Shown here: positions 45,060 to 58,410 of the stretch, piece by piece | How positions within the stretch are numbered: the stretch's first letter is position 1 | How the letters are laid out: each line of letters begins with the position of its first letter | From: Tipula vernalis | Lineage: Eukaryota > Arthropoda > Insecta > Diptera > Tipulidae | Direction of reading: 5' to 3' | DNA: 64,000 nt | Assembly (NCBI GenBank): GCA_958295665.1 | Contig: OY282559.1 | Coordinates: 136,433,241 to 136,497,240 of the forward strand | Translations under genes and position numbers: made by a program | Notes under the pieces: generated by a model | What the model saw: the letters and a program-made list of their open reading frames with translations, nothing else | What the model was told of the DNA's origin: nothing | The model's database searches: none

Positions 45060-46629
45060 GGATAGTGGTGGACTAAACAAAAGAAGCTAAATCAAGACAA
45101 TTCATTACAGTCAGTTTATGCGTTCCAGAAAACCGCCTAGAAAGCTTATTAAGAAGGTTTTGGGAAATAGAAACTGTTGAAGATCCACCTAATCAACTAT
45201 CAAATGAAAAAGAATTCTGCGAGAAATATTTCGCAACCACAGACAACACCGGTCGATTCGAAGTACGCCTACCCTTTAAATTATCGCCATCCATGTTGGG
45301 AGATTCATTTTGTACAGTTTCATTTCATGTACAGAGTACATATCTTTGAGAAGTAATAAAGAAGCAATCCTCAACGAATACTACTTTCCACATCATGGCG
45401 TAAACAAAAATGCCAGTAGCACTACAAAATTAAGAGTTGCCTTTGATGGTTCCACTAAGTCGACCATATAAGTATCATTAAATGACTGTCTTGCAGTCGG
45501 TCCAACAATACAATCCACCTTATAAGACATCTTAATCCGTTTTCGGCTATATAAAATATCTTTCACAGCTGACATTGAGAAGATGTTAAGAAAGTCCTGT
45601 AGCAGAGGGCGACACAAGATTTCAACGAATAGTTTGGCGAGAAACAAGCAACAAAGGTAGGGACCACCTACCAGCTACAGACAGTCACCTACGGTACAGC
45701 AAGCGCAACATATTTGACCACTCGCGCACTATACGAAGCCACTGAAAAATTCAAAGAGATTTTCCCAGAAGCTGTAGCTAATCCATATCAAAAATAATAT
45801 TAACGTAGATAGACGAAACGCTATACAAGAATCGTACCCGACCAAATAACCAAATTAGCGTCAAATGCCACCAAGATTTTGGGTCTACACTGGAACCCCA
45901 AAACCGACTGTTTTCAGTTTAGAGTTAACTTAAATCCTCAATCAACTACGATAAAACGGTAGATCCTGTCAGAAGCCAGTCGCCTGTTCGACCCTTTAGG
46001 ATGGCTTGCTCCTGCAACAATTAAGGTTAAAATATTTTTCCAAACTTCATGGCTCAGAAATCTAAGACAGGCAATCTAAAAGCAGAATGGCGACATATTG
46101 GCACAATCTCAGGCAGCAAGTTAAAATTACAAGGGTTTTCAGATGCCTCCAAGTACGCGTATGCAGCAGCTGATTACATTGAAGTAATGAAATGTAATGG
46201 AGAGTCAATCTTGATGCTACTAACAGCAAAAACGAAAGTAGCACCTATAAAACAAATATCAATTCCACGTCTGGAATTATGTGGGGCATTGCCGTTAAGC
46301 AAACTGTTTATACCAATCAAACAAGCATTGTGTTGGATTGGCTTTCCACTCACCCTTCAAAATGGAACAGCTTCGTAGGTAATAGGGCAGGCGAGGTACT
46401 AAGATAACCCGGCAGATTATGCATCCAGGGGGAGTTCACCCAGAAAAATTGCAGGAAATCAACCTGTGGTGGAATGGTCCTACATGGTTATAGTTAACTG
46501 CAATAATTGGCCAACAGGTGTAAGAAGTCAATGTACCACGACCGAAGAAATACGAAATCAAGCATTACACGTTCAAATTCCACCACATAATGTAATAGAT
46601 ACTTCGATTGAAAATATATCTGGACATGT
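45060..46629 (+). pseudogene. BEL reverse transcriptase and RNase H, badly decayed
   Basis: Pieces in several frames: LLRRFWEIETVEDPPNQL, LRVAFDGSTKS, ADIEKM, LFDPLGWLAPATI, LQGFSDASKYAYAAADYIEV, LLTAKTKVAPIKQISIPRLE and NPADYASRG-like residues. These follow the BEL/Pao order. Frameshifts and stops throughout. The 3' end is cut by the TIR element at 46630. Confidence 0.85.
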
Positions 46630-47824
46630 ATTTCAGTCCAAAAAATGTGCTATGTGCGATGTGCGTTTCGTATACGTACACGGTGTATAATATAGTTTTT
46701 GCGATTGTTTTGTGTTAAATATTTTACTTGTGTTAGTCCATTTTTTTCATCGCAAGTATTAAAAATAATTGAATCGGGCGAAATCGGTTCAAATTTTTTG
46801 CTGCTTACATTCCCAAATTTCACAAGTCGCACATGCTTTTTTTATGGTGGGTTATGATTTTTGTTTTTTCTCGCCAGACTTTCTAAACTTGATAGGTCGT
46901 TAGTCTATCACCCATGCCTTAGTCCAAATTCATTCAGTTTGCTAGCTAAGGATGCAGAACACTTATGTCTATTAGATTTGCATAACTGTGTGAGTGCCCA
47001 TTGCAACATTGAGTGCGGGACCTCTGTGAGTTCCAGCCAACCGTACTGTTGTAATTTTTTTTAAATTTAGAAAAGTAATACCTGCAACGACTTGTGTTAA
47101 CCAAATATACCTTCACGCAATCCGAACTCTAACGTAGCGTTATCTGCTCTAATGTCTAAACTACAAATAATATAAATTGATAAATAAATATTCGGTACTC
47201 TTCTATTCGAAATAAGAAAGGAAGGGTATTCGCAACTATTTAGGAATAAATTATAATAAAATTCACGCTGATTCACAGGTTACCTGTGTGTAGATCGCAC
47301 AGATTACCTGTGTCTTGATATCCAATATTAGTTAAAGTAATTTTTATTCATTAAAAGCCACAAAGCTGGCGTTTATGTGACGAGATAATTGATTATAAAC
47401 ACATAATCAGTTGTATACAAAACTTGCTTCGGGGGGTGAGAGATTGGCTCATATTTTTTACCCTGGTTTTTGCAAATATATGTTTTTAAAGCAAAAAATG
47501 GAAATTATGCACAAAATAAAAACCGAAAATAATTTTCTTTTTACTTTTACCAATTGACATTAAAAATTAAATAAAAAAACAACAAAAATTTTCAAAATTA
47601 TTGTTAGAATAGTTCTATACCTACAAAAACTTGCTTTGAAACTATTCATTCCGGAATGAAAATATGCGGCATTGTTGTTGTAAAATTCCCAAAGTAAGAC
47701 TACATCTATTTCGTATTGCTTTTCTATCCTTATGATAAATGTTTTTGCCAGCATACACATATATTTTACGAATACTATTACTTTCCGGTTCGCACTCGCA
47801 CATCGCACATTTTTGGACTGAAAT
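46630..47824. mobile_element. 1.2-kb TIR element inside BEL relic 1
   Basis: Ends ATTTCAGTCCAAAAAATGTG and (reverse complement) ATTTCAGTCCAAAAATGTGC, both continuing with GATGTGCG. BEL coding resumes right after it (FSKIFGILAYVLRFIHRKL). No transposase. No target duplication distinct from the ATTT...AAAT palindrome could be found, so the superfamily is open. Near 47276 it has CACAGGTTACCTGTG with a second ACCTGTG close by. Confidence 0.75.
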
Positions 47825-49464
47825 TCGCATCCAGGTTTCAGTAAAATATTTGGAATCCTAGCCTACGTACTACGATTTATACATAGAAAATTGAAACGAC
47901 AACTAGAACTGCCATCTACACCATATATACTTACCGCAGAACTCCGAAAATCTTAATTTTACATCTTCCGCCACTTACAATCCAAACATTTTTCACATGA
48001 AATTAAATGCGTCGCATCAAATAAAGCATTACCAGCCTCAAGCAGTTCAAAATATCTAAGCCCCTTTCTAGATGAAAGAGGTATTTTACGAGTTGGTGGG
48101 AGAATACAAAACACCGCAATAAACTATGACGTTAATCATCTGCTTATTTTAACAGCAAAAGATAAACTGGTTGAAATAATCATAAAAGAACACGATATGT
48201 AAGATATCTGCATGCGGAGCACACATTAATGATAGCCATACTAAGGCATAAGTACTGGATAATTGGATGTAGAAATTTGATTAGAAAGATAATACCCAAC
48301 TGTATAAAATGCACGAAGTATAGTGCACGCGAATTCAACCAAATAATGGGTGACTTACCAAATCCAAGAGTAACACTGATTAGACCATTCGATAAAAACC
48401 GTGTAGAATATGCAGGTCCAATTCAAACACATTCGATTATAGAGGAAGTACTAGAAGACTATTAAGAGCTACAATTGTATCTTCGTATGCTTGGTCACCA
48501 AGGCTGTTCATATCGAGCTTGTCTCCGACCTAACTACAGACGCCTACTTGAGAGTAACAACGGAACCAAACAGAACCAAACGGAACAAAACTCTAAAGGT
48601 GCTATCACACCAAGCGCGGCGCGTCGGCGGCCAATTTAAATAAATTTAAATACACGCTTTTTTGCTTATGTAGTGATAGGAAATCGTAGCTTAAACAAAA
48701 ATAAAATTATTATTCATAAAACCATTTACAAACTTGATATTTTTAATAGAGAAATTACAATTTTAGTAAATGGTATAAAATGAAATTTTATCTGCCGCCA
48801 CGAAACCCGGCGGCAAAAAAAAATCGTCGTTTATCGCTAGTTTATATTTTTACACAAACTACGATTTCCAATCACTACATAAGCAAAAAAACGTGTATTT
48901 AAATTTTCCGCCGACGTGTCGCGCTTGGTGTGATAGCACCTTAACACAATTTAAAAATTTTTATTGACAGATGAAATACACTTTAAATTCATTCCACCAA
49001 GCTCTCCACATTTTGGTGGCTTATGGGAGGCTACTGTAAGAAGCGTAAAATTCCATTAAAGTAGAGTAACTGATGGTCATATACTCACGATCGAGGAGAT
49101 GACAACGCTACTAATTGAGATAGAAGCGATGCTGAACTCACGACCAATATGTGTACTCTCTACCGATGATCTGGATTACTTGACGCCAGCGCATTTCTTA
49201 ATTGGCAGACCTACAACTCAATTGTCCAGCAAAGACCTTGTTGATGTCAAAATTTCAAAGTTATCCTGATGTCAAATGTTACACAAAATGAACCAGCAAA
49301 TATGGCAAAGATGGCATCTGGAATATCTCACAAGCAAGTGGTTACTGGTGAAAGTCATGGAATTACACCCGGAAGCAGACGGCAATGTAAGAGTTGTTAC
49401 CCTCAAAACACAAAAGGGTCAAATGAAGCGTTCAATCCACAAATTTTGTAGACTTCCAGTATGA
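47825..49464 (+). pseudogene. BEL integrase region, interrupted
   Basis: After the TIR element: LRFIHRKL, LDERGILRVGGRIQ-like residues near 48070, the HHCC zinc region (LRHKYWIIGCRNLIRKIIPN, then CIKC), NRVEYAGPI at the start of the core, then the MITE at 48597. Beyond the MITE: PHFGGLWEATVRSVKFH, EIEAMLNSRPI (catalytic Glu), LTPAHFLIGRP, and a C-terminal domain WQRWHLEYLTSKWLLVKV ending at 49464. Stops and frameshifts make it inactive. Confidence 0.85.
48597..48941. mobile_element. PIF/Harbinger-type MITE, 345 bp
   Basis: TIRs of about 100 bp begin AGGTGCTATCACACCAAGCG on both sides and continue with GCGTCGGCGG / ACGTCGGCGG. TAA is duplicated at the flanks (48594-48596 and 48942-48944), the TWA target of PIF/Harbinger elements. 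It interrupts the BEL integrase. Confidence 0.88.
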
Positions 49465-49599
49465 ATCAACCGATTCAAACCGGCCGGGATGTTAAAGACA
49501 CAATCACTAAATATACCTAAAGCAAAATATAAAACAGTTTAATTTTAACGTTTTGAAGGTTTGTATAAGAGGAATAGAATGAGACGAAATGATTCTGAA

Positions 49600-50300
49600 G
49601 ATAAATTTACCAGTAAAACGTATTATGCTACACTATATGCAATGTTTGTGGATATTCTAGGCAGCCACCAAATAGCTGGATTTACAGAGAATGTTAGCTT
49701 TTATGATTATTTTTGTAGATAATGTCTGTATGACAGAAAATCATTAAGAAATGTCGATGTCAATATTGATCTCAGGGCACCCGAAAATTATAATGCAGCA
49801 CTTCAAAATTTGTTAATTTCTGGTATAGAAACTTAAGATGGCATAAAGAAAACTTCTTTGCTAAATGAATTAAAAAATTATCATGTCTGTGATCCTAGGC
49901 TACCGCCATGTATCGCTCATGACCTTTTTGAAGGTATAATGGTACATAATAACTGGCTTTCATCAGCATTGCGAAAACGATTTAAATTATCACTCGTCTT
50001 TCCAAAATCGATTTAAAACGAAATAAAATTCAAGGTAAAGCTTTCGAAGTTTGAAATATTTTAATCTTGATGCCGCATAACATGAATTGTTTTGTATATT
50101 ATTTTGAAGACAGTATGTGGATGTTCTTTTCTTCGATGCGGTCGAAATGTGTCGTATAGTCTGTGCGCCAGAAGTTTCATTTACCGAAACAACATTACTC
50201 CTACAAGAGAGTTGCCCACTACTAAGCCTTAGTCCCAAACATTTTTACGTAACCGAAATATCCTGGTTTAATACGAATATTTGTGCCTCTAAGAAGCCTT
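49600..50300 (+). pseudogene. CACTA-like transposase relic (third family)
   Basis: Rightward and full of stops, but collinear with the element 1 transposase. DILGSHQIAGFTENVSFYDY corresponds to GDNLGAHQMYGLCENFSTTS, and ELKNYHVCDPRLPPCIAHDL followed by FEG corresponds to ELNHFHVGNPGLPPCIAHDV. The tail matches the CRLITS... region loosely. About 200 bp of sequence between the two blocks is shortened relative to element 1. No ends were identified. Confidence 0.7.
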
Positions 50301-50714
50301 TGAACTATAAGAAATACAAATTGTTTAAGACTAACATTTACAATTAAACCGTGGTATTTTTATTGGAGACGTATTGCAGAATCGTTTGCGTAGGTTCTCT
50401 AGGAAATCGAGCGCTATCTATCATGAATCGAAAAAAATGTTTCAGTCAAATCCTACGTGTTTTTAGCCGTTGAATCCGAATCTGCAATAAAATATAGGGG
50501 TTCATATTTTAGTTTCAAAGTTACCCTATCCACCCCACCTACAAGAAGGGAGGGGGGGCACTAATTTTAACAATAATATATTTACCCCACGGAATAATTA
50601 AATTTTTATCTTAATCATTTTTTTCGTAGGGTGCTTATTTTCCGAGATATTTGAGTGTATCAGGTTAAAAAAATCACCCGGTGTATTTATAAAAGTGGCC
50701 GTTTGTATGCATGT

Positions 50715-51190
50715 ATAATACCATAATTGTATTGGTATAATGATTTAATTGTAATGGTATAATAGTATACTAACAATGGTATAATAGTAATGGTATAATA
50801 ATAATAGTGTAATGGTATAATTTTGTAATGATATAATAGTACATTGGTATAAGTTTAACGGTATATTTGGAATGGTATAATAGTAATGGTATAATGACAA
50901 TGGTAATGGTTTAATGGTTTAATGGTGTAATCGTGTAATGGTATAATGGTACAATGGTATAATTGTAATGGTATAATGGTAAAGGTATAAATATATATTA
51001 CTAATACTAATGCTACAATAGAATAATTGTAATGGTATAATAGTAATAGTTTTTGACAATGGTATAATGGTAATCGTTTAATCGTGTAATGGTATAATGG
51101 TATAATTGTAATGGTATAATGGTTTAATTGTAATGGTATGATAGTAGAATAACAATGGTATAATAGTAATGGTATAATAATAATAATAAT
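50715..51190. repeat. AATGGTATAAT minisatellite
   Basis: Roughly 470 bp of variants of an 11-bp AATGGTATAAT unit, with TAGTAATGGT and TGTAATGGTATAA mixtures, ending in an ATA/ATAAT run. The long minus-strand open frame through it is a by-product. Confidence 0.9.
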
Positions 51191-51194
51191 AATA

Positions 51195-52650
51195 AAATCC
51201 ACCTGATTTAACTAAAAATTAAACAATTGTATCTATAATGTGATCAACTTTTGTTGAAACTCACTTTTTATTAACTTATTTTAATAATAAATTGGATTAA
51301 ATCGAAACCATTTGCCTAAATATAATTTTGATTGCTTGAAGTTAATTTGTTAGTAATTAAACAAAATTAGAATTATTATTATTAACATTTTTGTTTAAAT
51401 TTAACCAAGATATTTGAATATATTTTAAGTGTTCTTCAGCTATCCAAATCACTGAGCGTTTGGCACTGACTATCGTATTTACACAACAGAAAAAGTTTCC
51501 TAAAACATAAGATGTGTTTTTAGCTTTTCTTCATTTCAATTTTAAATTTCGAGAAACAAAACATTGTGGAAAAACTGAAATCTAAACGAGCAAAAAAGCA
51601 TAAAAGAAAATTATCGTATTCTGGTTGGAAAAAAAATATAAGACTGCAATACTATTATGTGGTGGGCGTACATCCAAAAGAGTTTGGATGGCAACAAAAA
51701 CATGGATCCTAGAGAATTTATTTATTAAAAACGAACCAAAAAAAAAAAAATGTCTGCAATATCCTCTGATGTAAGTACTTTTACTCGTGTACCATGGCGA
51801 AACATAAAAGAAAATAAATTCCCAATAAAAATGCGTTTCCTTTTATTTTCGCGGATTTGCCAGCGCAAAAAAAAAAATTGAATTCACAAAATTAGGAATT
51901 TTTTAATAACAATATATAAAACATGTACTTTGCTATTGTTAAAATATTAATAATATTTTATTTTTATATTGATACAAAATTGATAAAAATAACAAAATCT
52001 CTAGCTTTAGAAAAATGGGAAATTTTTTTTTAGTTTTTTTCCGAGAACACAACAAAAAAAAACCCAATGAAAATTGATTCTTGAATGTAATAATAAAATA
52101 ATGTACCTGTGTGCATATATTAAATTATAAATATTTCCCTCTATTATTATTATTATTATTATTATAATGTATACAATTTTCTAAGATGATATACAAGAAA
52201 CTTGATAAGAAATTGATCAATTTATTGGAAATTTTTCGATTTTTAAACGGCAAATTGAATGAAATTTTCCTATTATATTGTATTATGATCACAACAGCAA
52301 CAACATCAAATTATGTAATTGCGAATTTATTAAACATTTTTTTTTTATTTTTGGCTTAGTTGATAATTTGAGATTACCTGAAAAAATGTCTGTGTGGTAA
52401 AACGGTAGAAAATTTTTTGTAGATTGAATGAAAACGGCACTTGTATTGATTCGATCAATTTGTTTTTTTTTTCTATAAATAAATTTGAATGATGTTAAAT
52501 TTCTATTGTGGTTTGACATTACCTTAGCCTTCTAAGGTCCTCGCTTGCCTCTTAAACAGCTCTAATACATTATGAAGTTCATTTCTTTTGAATCCTCCTT
52601 ACGCGTTCAGCTGCCTCACAATTTATTTAAAATTCTTTTTGAGAGCCTTC
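51195..52650. other. AT-rich non-coding stretch
   Basis: No gene recognised. It includes an (ATT)n microsatellite at 52145-52166 and several A/T homopolymers. Confidence 0.55.
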
Positions 52651-52653
52651 TGA

Positions 52654-53656
52654 ATGACCGATGTTAATTTTTTCACTGAAAGTACGGATAGTGGTTTAAT
52701 CGCTAGCAGTTTCAACACAAAATTAAATATTTACAGTCCAAAATTTAAAAAAAGTGTTTTAATTATGGATACAGTAAGCCTCTATATAAATTTATACGAT
52801 GAAGTGCCGCCACATAATAGAAAGCAAACCCGAAAAGCGATAAGAAATATGTGCAATGACATATTCCAGTTATCAAACATCCAGTGATTTAAATATTTTT
52901 TTTTACGTGTTTTTTACAACACTGTTTTATTTTAGATTTATTAAAAACTTCAGGCTGAATAAAGCAGCATTCAAATACGTTCTCAAACAACTAAAATCGA
53001 GATTAACAACACTAATAAAATCGTCTTCTCTTACACCGGAATTCAATTTGACGGCTGCTTTACGTTTTTTGGCTGAAGGTGGATACCAGAACGGTGTTGG
53101 CCAAGATTGTTTCGTTGGGATGGCATAACCAACAGTCTTAGTAGTACTATCTGAGGTATTTCTAATTTTGGAAGAAGCGTATGGATATCGTTAAAGATGG
53201 GCGAGGAAGAGAAAACCGAAGCAAGTCTATATTTTCTTGCCAAAAGCAAAATCCCAAGTATCGTTATGTGTGTAGATGGTACTCATAAAAAAATCGCTAA
53301 GCCGACGGGTAATAATAGGCACCTATTCACAGTGTAGGCCGTAATGTAATCGAGCGCACAATAGGTGTTTGGAAGAACTGGTGCAGGTGCAATCTTGATT
53401 TCTTGGTGTAGCCCGGCATTTACACAATACACCGGAAAAATCAGTGAGGATTATTAATGTTGCAGCCGCCCTTCATAATATTCGAATCCACTTCAATGTA
53501 CCGGATTTCGAGGACCTATTGATGAGAGGACCTATTCAAGATCAATTCCTAGAGGAGGTTGAAGTACCTGAACACAGTGATGTACAGTCGCAAGAAGAAC
53601 GAAGATTTTCTATAGAGGCGAACGAATTTCGACATCAAGTTTTATTGAATTTCTAA
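52654..53656 (+). pseudogene. PIF/Harbinger transposase relic
   Basis: The N-terminal part (MDTVSLYINLYDEVPPHNRK) is followed by FIKNFRLNKAAFKYVLKQLK, LTAALRFLAEGGYQNGVGQD, CVDGTHKKIAKPTG (catalytic Asp) and NVIERTIGVWKNW (catalytic Glu region), then VAAALHNIRIHFNVPDFEDL. This is the HARBI1/PIF order. Several frame changes and stops. I did not find TIRs or a linked Myb-like gene. Confidence 0.85.
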
Positions 53657-53799
53657 ATAATAAATATTTCCCGTTATTGATTAGTTCTTTTTGAAACTTC
53701 ATTGCCGACATTCATTCATTTTCTATACGGCATATTCGATAATACATAAAACGTCAAAAGCGAATGAAACTCCCTCCGCAATTGATCCGGCGAGTTGTA

Positions 53800-55290
53800 T
53801 AATCGACATGATTCTGTAGCGTTCGGTCGATGAAATTTATTCAACAAAAATCAAAAGTCCCAAAGTCAAATGATTTTTCTCAAATGTTCACTACCTTTGG
53901 ATTATGTCGATGTCCCACGCATCATTTACCATTAATCGATCGGCTGCCAGAAACATCGGTATTTGTCGATCCCAATTGCGTTGTTGGTTTTTCTTCAACA
54001 TTTGCTAGATATTGCTTCATTGGGCCCTTGAACCTTTACAATATACCGAATGCCTTTGAATGCAAAGGCGTCGTTCTTGCTTTATTTATACTGAGCATCT
54101 GGTAGTTATTGACCATGCCATGAGATAAAGTTGTTGCCTTCTGATTAGATAACAGATACTCCTTTTCTGGCCATTTTTGAAATAATCAATTATCCAAGGC
54201 TTTTTCGTGCGGGTTTTCGTCGGTCACATTTTTGGCACCTTGCTCCTATGTATTCTAGCTCTTTGGTGCCACTATCAACAATTTCTTCACTTTGCAATCC
54301 GTGCTTTCCCAAATTTGTTTAAAGCACGCATTCTATATATGGAGTGTATTCCCTGGAAAAAGTCTCCCTCCAAATGGGTTCAATGTAACGTGCCACTTTT
54401 TCTTCTGGATTCTTGAATTGCAGCAGCCACTGCAAAGCACCACGATCCGTCCTTAACTGGAATTTTGGGCCATAGAAGTATTTATAGAAATGCTTAACGC
54501 ATACTGTTCTAGCCAACAATTCTGTCCATGTCACACAATAATTACGTTCCGGTTTTGATAATATTTTTCTGTGATAACTCCCCTCCTAAACCATAATTAC
54601 TTGTATTTGTATCAAAAATAAATTTCAATTTTGTGGAGACTCTGCGAGAACTGATTCAATAGTTGCCTCTTTAGTTCCAAGATTACTTCTTCCTATTCAT
54701 TCTTCCCTTGCACCCTTTTTGGGATTTTACTTTCGTTCTAAGCAGCTTACAAATACACGTGAGATGTGACTCATGTTAACACATGGAAATCTTTCGAATT
54801 TTCTGCTACCATCTAGGAATTTTAGTGCCGGCGACTCAGTGTTTATAGTTTGATTTAAACTCGGCACAGTTTCATTGACAGTTTGGTGGTAGCTTTTGCA
54901 ATCTCATTCGTTCACTCACAAGCAAAAGTTCCTGTGCAAGTTACCTTAGGTGACAACATCAACACCCTGCAAATTTCTGAAATCAAATGAAAACACTCCA
55001 TCGCTCATTGCCGATGTAAACTCCTGTTGCGATGCTCCTTCTTTTTGAAGTTACTTTTTAATTCCATCCGTGCCTTCATTCGTTTCACATAACTGTTGCG
55101 GTCTTGTTCCGGAATGGTTTTTGAAGCCTCCGCTGCTTCATATTTAAGGGCTACCATTTATGCTTGAAAATGTCGAGGGATGTTCTCCCGTCAAATGTCG
55201 GTGGCCTTAACTTAATCAAGCAAACGGTCCGAACTACATGCGTCATGGTTGCGTTTGCCTTCACCCTCGGTGACGGGATGGCGCAACAAT
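53800..55290 (-). pseudogene. Gypsy retrotransposon relic
   Basis: Leftward fragments. Near 55200 a gag-type motif VCLIKLRPPTFDGRTSLDIF; near 54530-54330 an RNase H-type segment (TWTELLARTVCVKHFYKYFY, then FQLRTDRGALQWLLQFKNPE and EKVARYIEP). Most of protease and reverse transcriptase are missing or unreadable between them. Further pieces down to about 53800 are too decayed to assign. Frames are broken throughout. Confidence 0.75.
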
Positions 55291-55394
55291 CGTTTAGATT
55301 CGTAAAGTAAAAAAAATATTTCATTGTTCACTGTAATAGTTACTTAAACGAGTGTATCATGTACCGGAGCCGAAATCGATTTTATTCTGATTAG

Positions 55395-55985
55395 GAAAAG
55401 AATAATTAAGAAATTGTAAGATTTATAAAATTTATAGAAATTACGAAATTCAAAGAAATTGTTGAATTTACAAAATTTGTACAATTCTAAGAATTGAGGA
55501 AATTAATAGAAATTGTGGCATTTTTAAAATGAGTAAAATTTGAGTTTGTTGAATTTATAAACTCATAAAATTTACAAAATTTAAAGAAGTTTTTAAACTC
55601 ACAGATATGAAAGAATGAATTTAAAGAAATTATGGAGTAGAATTTATAGAACTGACAGAGTTGAAATAATATAATAGACTAACAGAAACTAAAAAATTTA
55701 CAGAATTTATAAAATTTAATAAATTTATTTTAAATTTTTGAATTTGAAGTTATATAATTTGAATTATAGAATTTATAAAATTTATAGGATATGAAAAGTT
55801 TATAAAATTTACAGAATTTATCGAATTTACTAGAATTATGGCATTCATAGAATTTAAAGAACTTACTGAATTCCTATACTTTAAGGAATTTATAGAGAAT
55901 TTTCGAGTTTCGCAGAATTTAAAGATATCATGGAATTTTTATAATAAGTCAAATTTGAGTTTGTTAAATCTGCAAAACTTTACCG
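55395..55985. repeat. Degenerate AT minisatellite
   Basis: About 590 bp of variants of an ATAGAATTTATAAAATTTAC motif with 10-11 bp sub-periodicity and no coding capacity. Confidence 0.75.
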
Positions 55986-56055
55986 TTTGAAAAGTCTAAT
56001 TTTTGTTGTAGTGTTTGTATATATGGTGATACTATAATGGATCCAAGTGTTTAAC

Positions 56056-56935
56056 AGTCGATATCAAAAATTTTAGGCATCAAATTATTAAAAAAATTGG
56101 AGCAAAATTCGATTGACGTTGCAGGTATTTTTGACTCAATGCAAGAAAATTTGAAAAATGTGGCTAAACTTGAAGTAAAAGTGGCAAAAGTTGAAAATAA
56201 CGTTGATGTGCTCTTTAGTGAAAAAAGTGAGCGTAAGCATGAAATTTTTGCTGATAGTAATAAGCTCGTTATGTTAACGGTGTGATGTTTTAGAATATTT
56301 TGCATTACAAACAAATTGTGAAATTAGAGGTATTCTTGTGTGAGGAACAATGAGGTGTTATTCTAAATTCTTTTTGCTGTTTTGAATAAAGTTCAATTTG
56401 ACCTTGACAAAACTAATATTAAATATATTCACGGAACATTCTCGATAAAACAACCAAAGCCAATTGTGGTTGAATTTGTATCGAAATTTGTCAGAAATAA
56501 TTGTCTGGAATGTGTTGCTACATTGCAAACGTTCCGAATATTACTTCGGAAATTTTTTATTATTGAGCACATTTCTTCATAGAAAAATAAGCTGTCAAGT
56601 TTATAATGCCTGAATTATTTAAATAGTTTGTTTTAAATATGTATATAACTCACTGTTCAATATTTATGTTACATATTTATATTACATATTTTCTGTTTTT
56701 CATTATTAGATGCTCATAACTTCTAGCCAACTTTAATATGGGTCTAAATTTATATTACTAGAACAGTAGAGGCTTGAAAACGAAATGCACAGAATTCAGA
56801 CTCTCGTTACTGGAGGAGAATTATGACTTCATTTGCCTTACTGAAACATTGCTAAACAGCAGTGTTGGCTCACATGAGTTGTTCGATGCAAGATATTTAG
56901 TGCATCGCTGTGTATACTGTAGAATATGCACTAAT
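56056..56935 (+). pseudogene. Non-LTR retrotransposon 5' fragment (ORF1, start of endonuclease)
   Basis: 56090-56280 encodes a coiled-coil segment (QENLKNVAKLEVKVAKVENN), and 56380-56580 a diverged continuation of ORF1 (QPKPIVVEFVSKFVRNNCLE). At 56730-56930 the start of an endonuclease is readable: YY.NSRGLKTKCTEF, then NYDFICLTETLLNSSVGSHE and FDARYLVHR. It stops where BEL relic 2 begins. The matching 3' end may be 61165-61960. Confidence 0.7.
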
Positions 56936-56969
56936 GCTTCACGAGGACCAAACCTCAAAATCAGATGAG

Positions 56970-57846
56970 TTTGAAAATAAATTTTTCCAAGTGAAAGGAA
57001 ACAATAGATGAACTGAAGGCAATAGATGAACGGGCTGATCCACAACCAGATATTGATAATGTTACCGATCGTCTGAATAGATCCATGGATTCGTTTGTCA
57101 ATCGGCAAAAGACAGTTTTAGAAAATTTACACGATAGGACAATGGGCACAACAAATATTGGTCTCAAATTACCAAAAATTAACGTAGAACCTTTTAATGG
57201 AGAATAAGCAGATTAGCCCTCGTTTAGAGATTTATTTGTTGCTTCCATATTCATGATAACTGAACACTTTCGAATATACACAAGCTTCAACTATGTTGAT
57301 CAAACATTTTGCAATTACGGAAGCTAATTACAATGAAGCTTGGGATAAACTTAATTTGCGGTTCAACAAGACTAAACCAATTATAAATACTTTAATTAAA
57401 AAAATTTTCGAATTGCCTATAATACATAAGTCAAACCCCAACTCGTTAAGAACACTGGCAGAATCCGCCGACGAAATACTGAGAAGTTTGAAAGCTCTTG
57501 GCCCAGAAGCTGAAAGTCGTGATCATTGAATTTTGTACATCATGATGAACAAACTGGATAATAATTCAAAGGAAAAATGGACTATCGAATCCGTCGAAAA
57601 AGAAAATCCTACAATCCAAGATTTCTTCAAATTCTTAAATCTTCGTTGTGATGCATTAGAGGGATGTATACAAAACATGTAAATAAACCACAGTTGATAC
57701 AAAGCAAACCATCAATGCATGTTACTACAAATCAGTTGACCTGTCCCTGTTGTGACAGAACACATGATTTATTTAAATGCAGTCGCTTCAAGCAGTTCGA
57801 TGTGCCAACGCGAGTTGATTTAAAAAGAAAGTTTAATTTGTGTTGA
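56970..57846 (+). pseudogene. BEL relic 2 gag
   Basis: ENKFFQVKGTIDELKAID at the start; IGLKLPKINVEPFNGE and a stop; then the gag core FAITEANYNEAWDKLNLRFN, ESADEILRSLKALGPEAESR, and a zinc region LTCPCCDRTHDLFKCSRFKQ ending in TGA at 57846. Frames change several times. Confidence 0.85.
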
Positions 57847-57969
57847 CATCTTTCTCAAAGAGCTCAGTGAATCGAATGAAATAGCTTCCATAAACACCCA
57901 AATTTCAAACGAAGCGTTACAAAGCAATTCAGATCACAAATTAAATGGCCGCATACATTCAAATAAGAA

Positions 57970-58200
57970 TAGTGTAATAATAAACTGCTGTCAAATGGAC
58001 AAACCAAAGCAAACGGTATTGCCTACGGCTTTAATTAAATTTAATGACATTTCGGGTAAAGCGCATATAATTAGAACTCTATTAGATTCTGGATCTCAGG
58101 CCAGCTTTATTACTGAATGTCTAGTACAGTATCTTGGAATACCACGTAAACGTTTATCTAGTTGTGATGCTGGGAAAACAAAAGGTACGTGAAATATTCA
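57970..58200 (+). pseudogene. BEL relic 2 protease
   Basis: Active-site motif RTLLDSGSQASFITECLV, preceded by LIKFNDISGKAHII. The frame ends soon after. The second protease motif is not seen. Confidence 0.8.
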
Positions 58201-58410
58201 ATTGTTTTCCAGATATGATAACAATAAAGCTATATCTCTTAATGCACACATACTTCCAAATCTGTCATCCAAGCTTCCAATGTGCGTCAACTTAAAGATT
58301 TGCACCTAGCCGATCCAAATTTAACGCAGTCCAATAGCGTTCTTCAAAATATCTCAACGTGAAAATCGAATACTAAATAATAAACTTACCGCATTTAATA
58401 CCAGTTTTGG

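Larger units (their letters stand above)
43499..49464 (+). mobile_element. BEL/Pao retrotransposon relic 1
   Basis: Rightward gag, protease, reverse transcriptase/RNase H and integrase of BEL/Pao type, broken by a 1.2-kb TIR element (46630-47824) and a 345-bp MITE (48597-48941). TGTTAAAGACACAATC at about 49489, after a purine-rich GGCCGGGA, could be the start of a 3' LTR. No matching 5' LTR was found. Confidence 0.85.

Noticed and set aside
50855..51202. A 115-residue Tyr/Ile-rich protein
   Set aside because: It is the translation of the AATGGTATAAT minisatellite.
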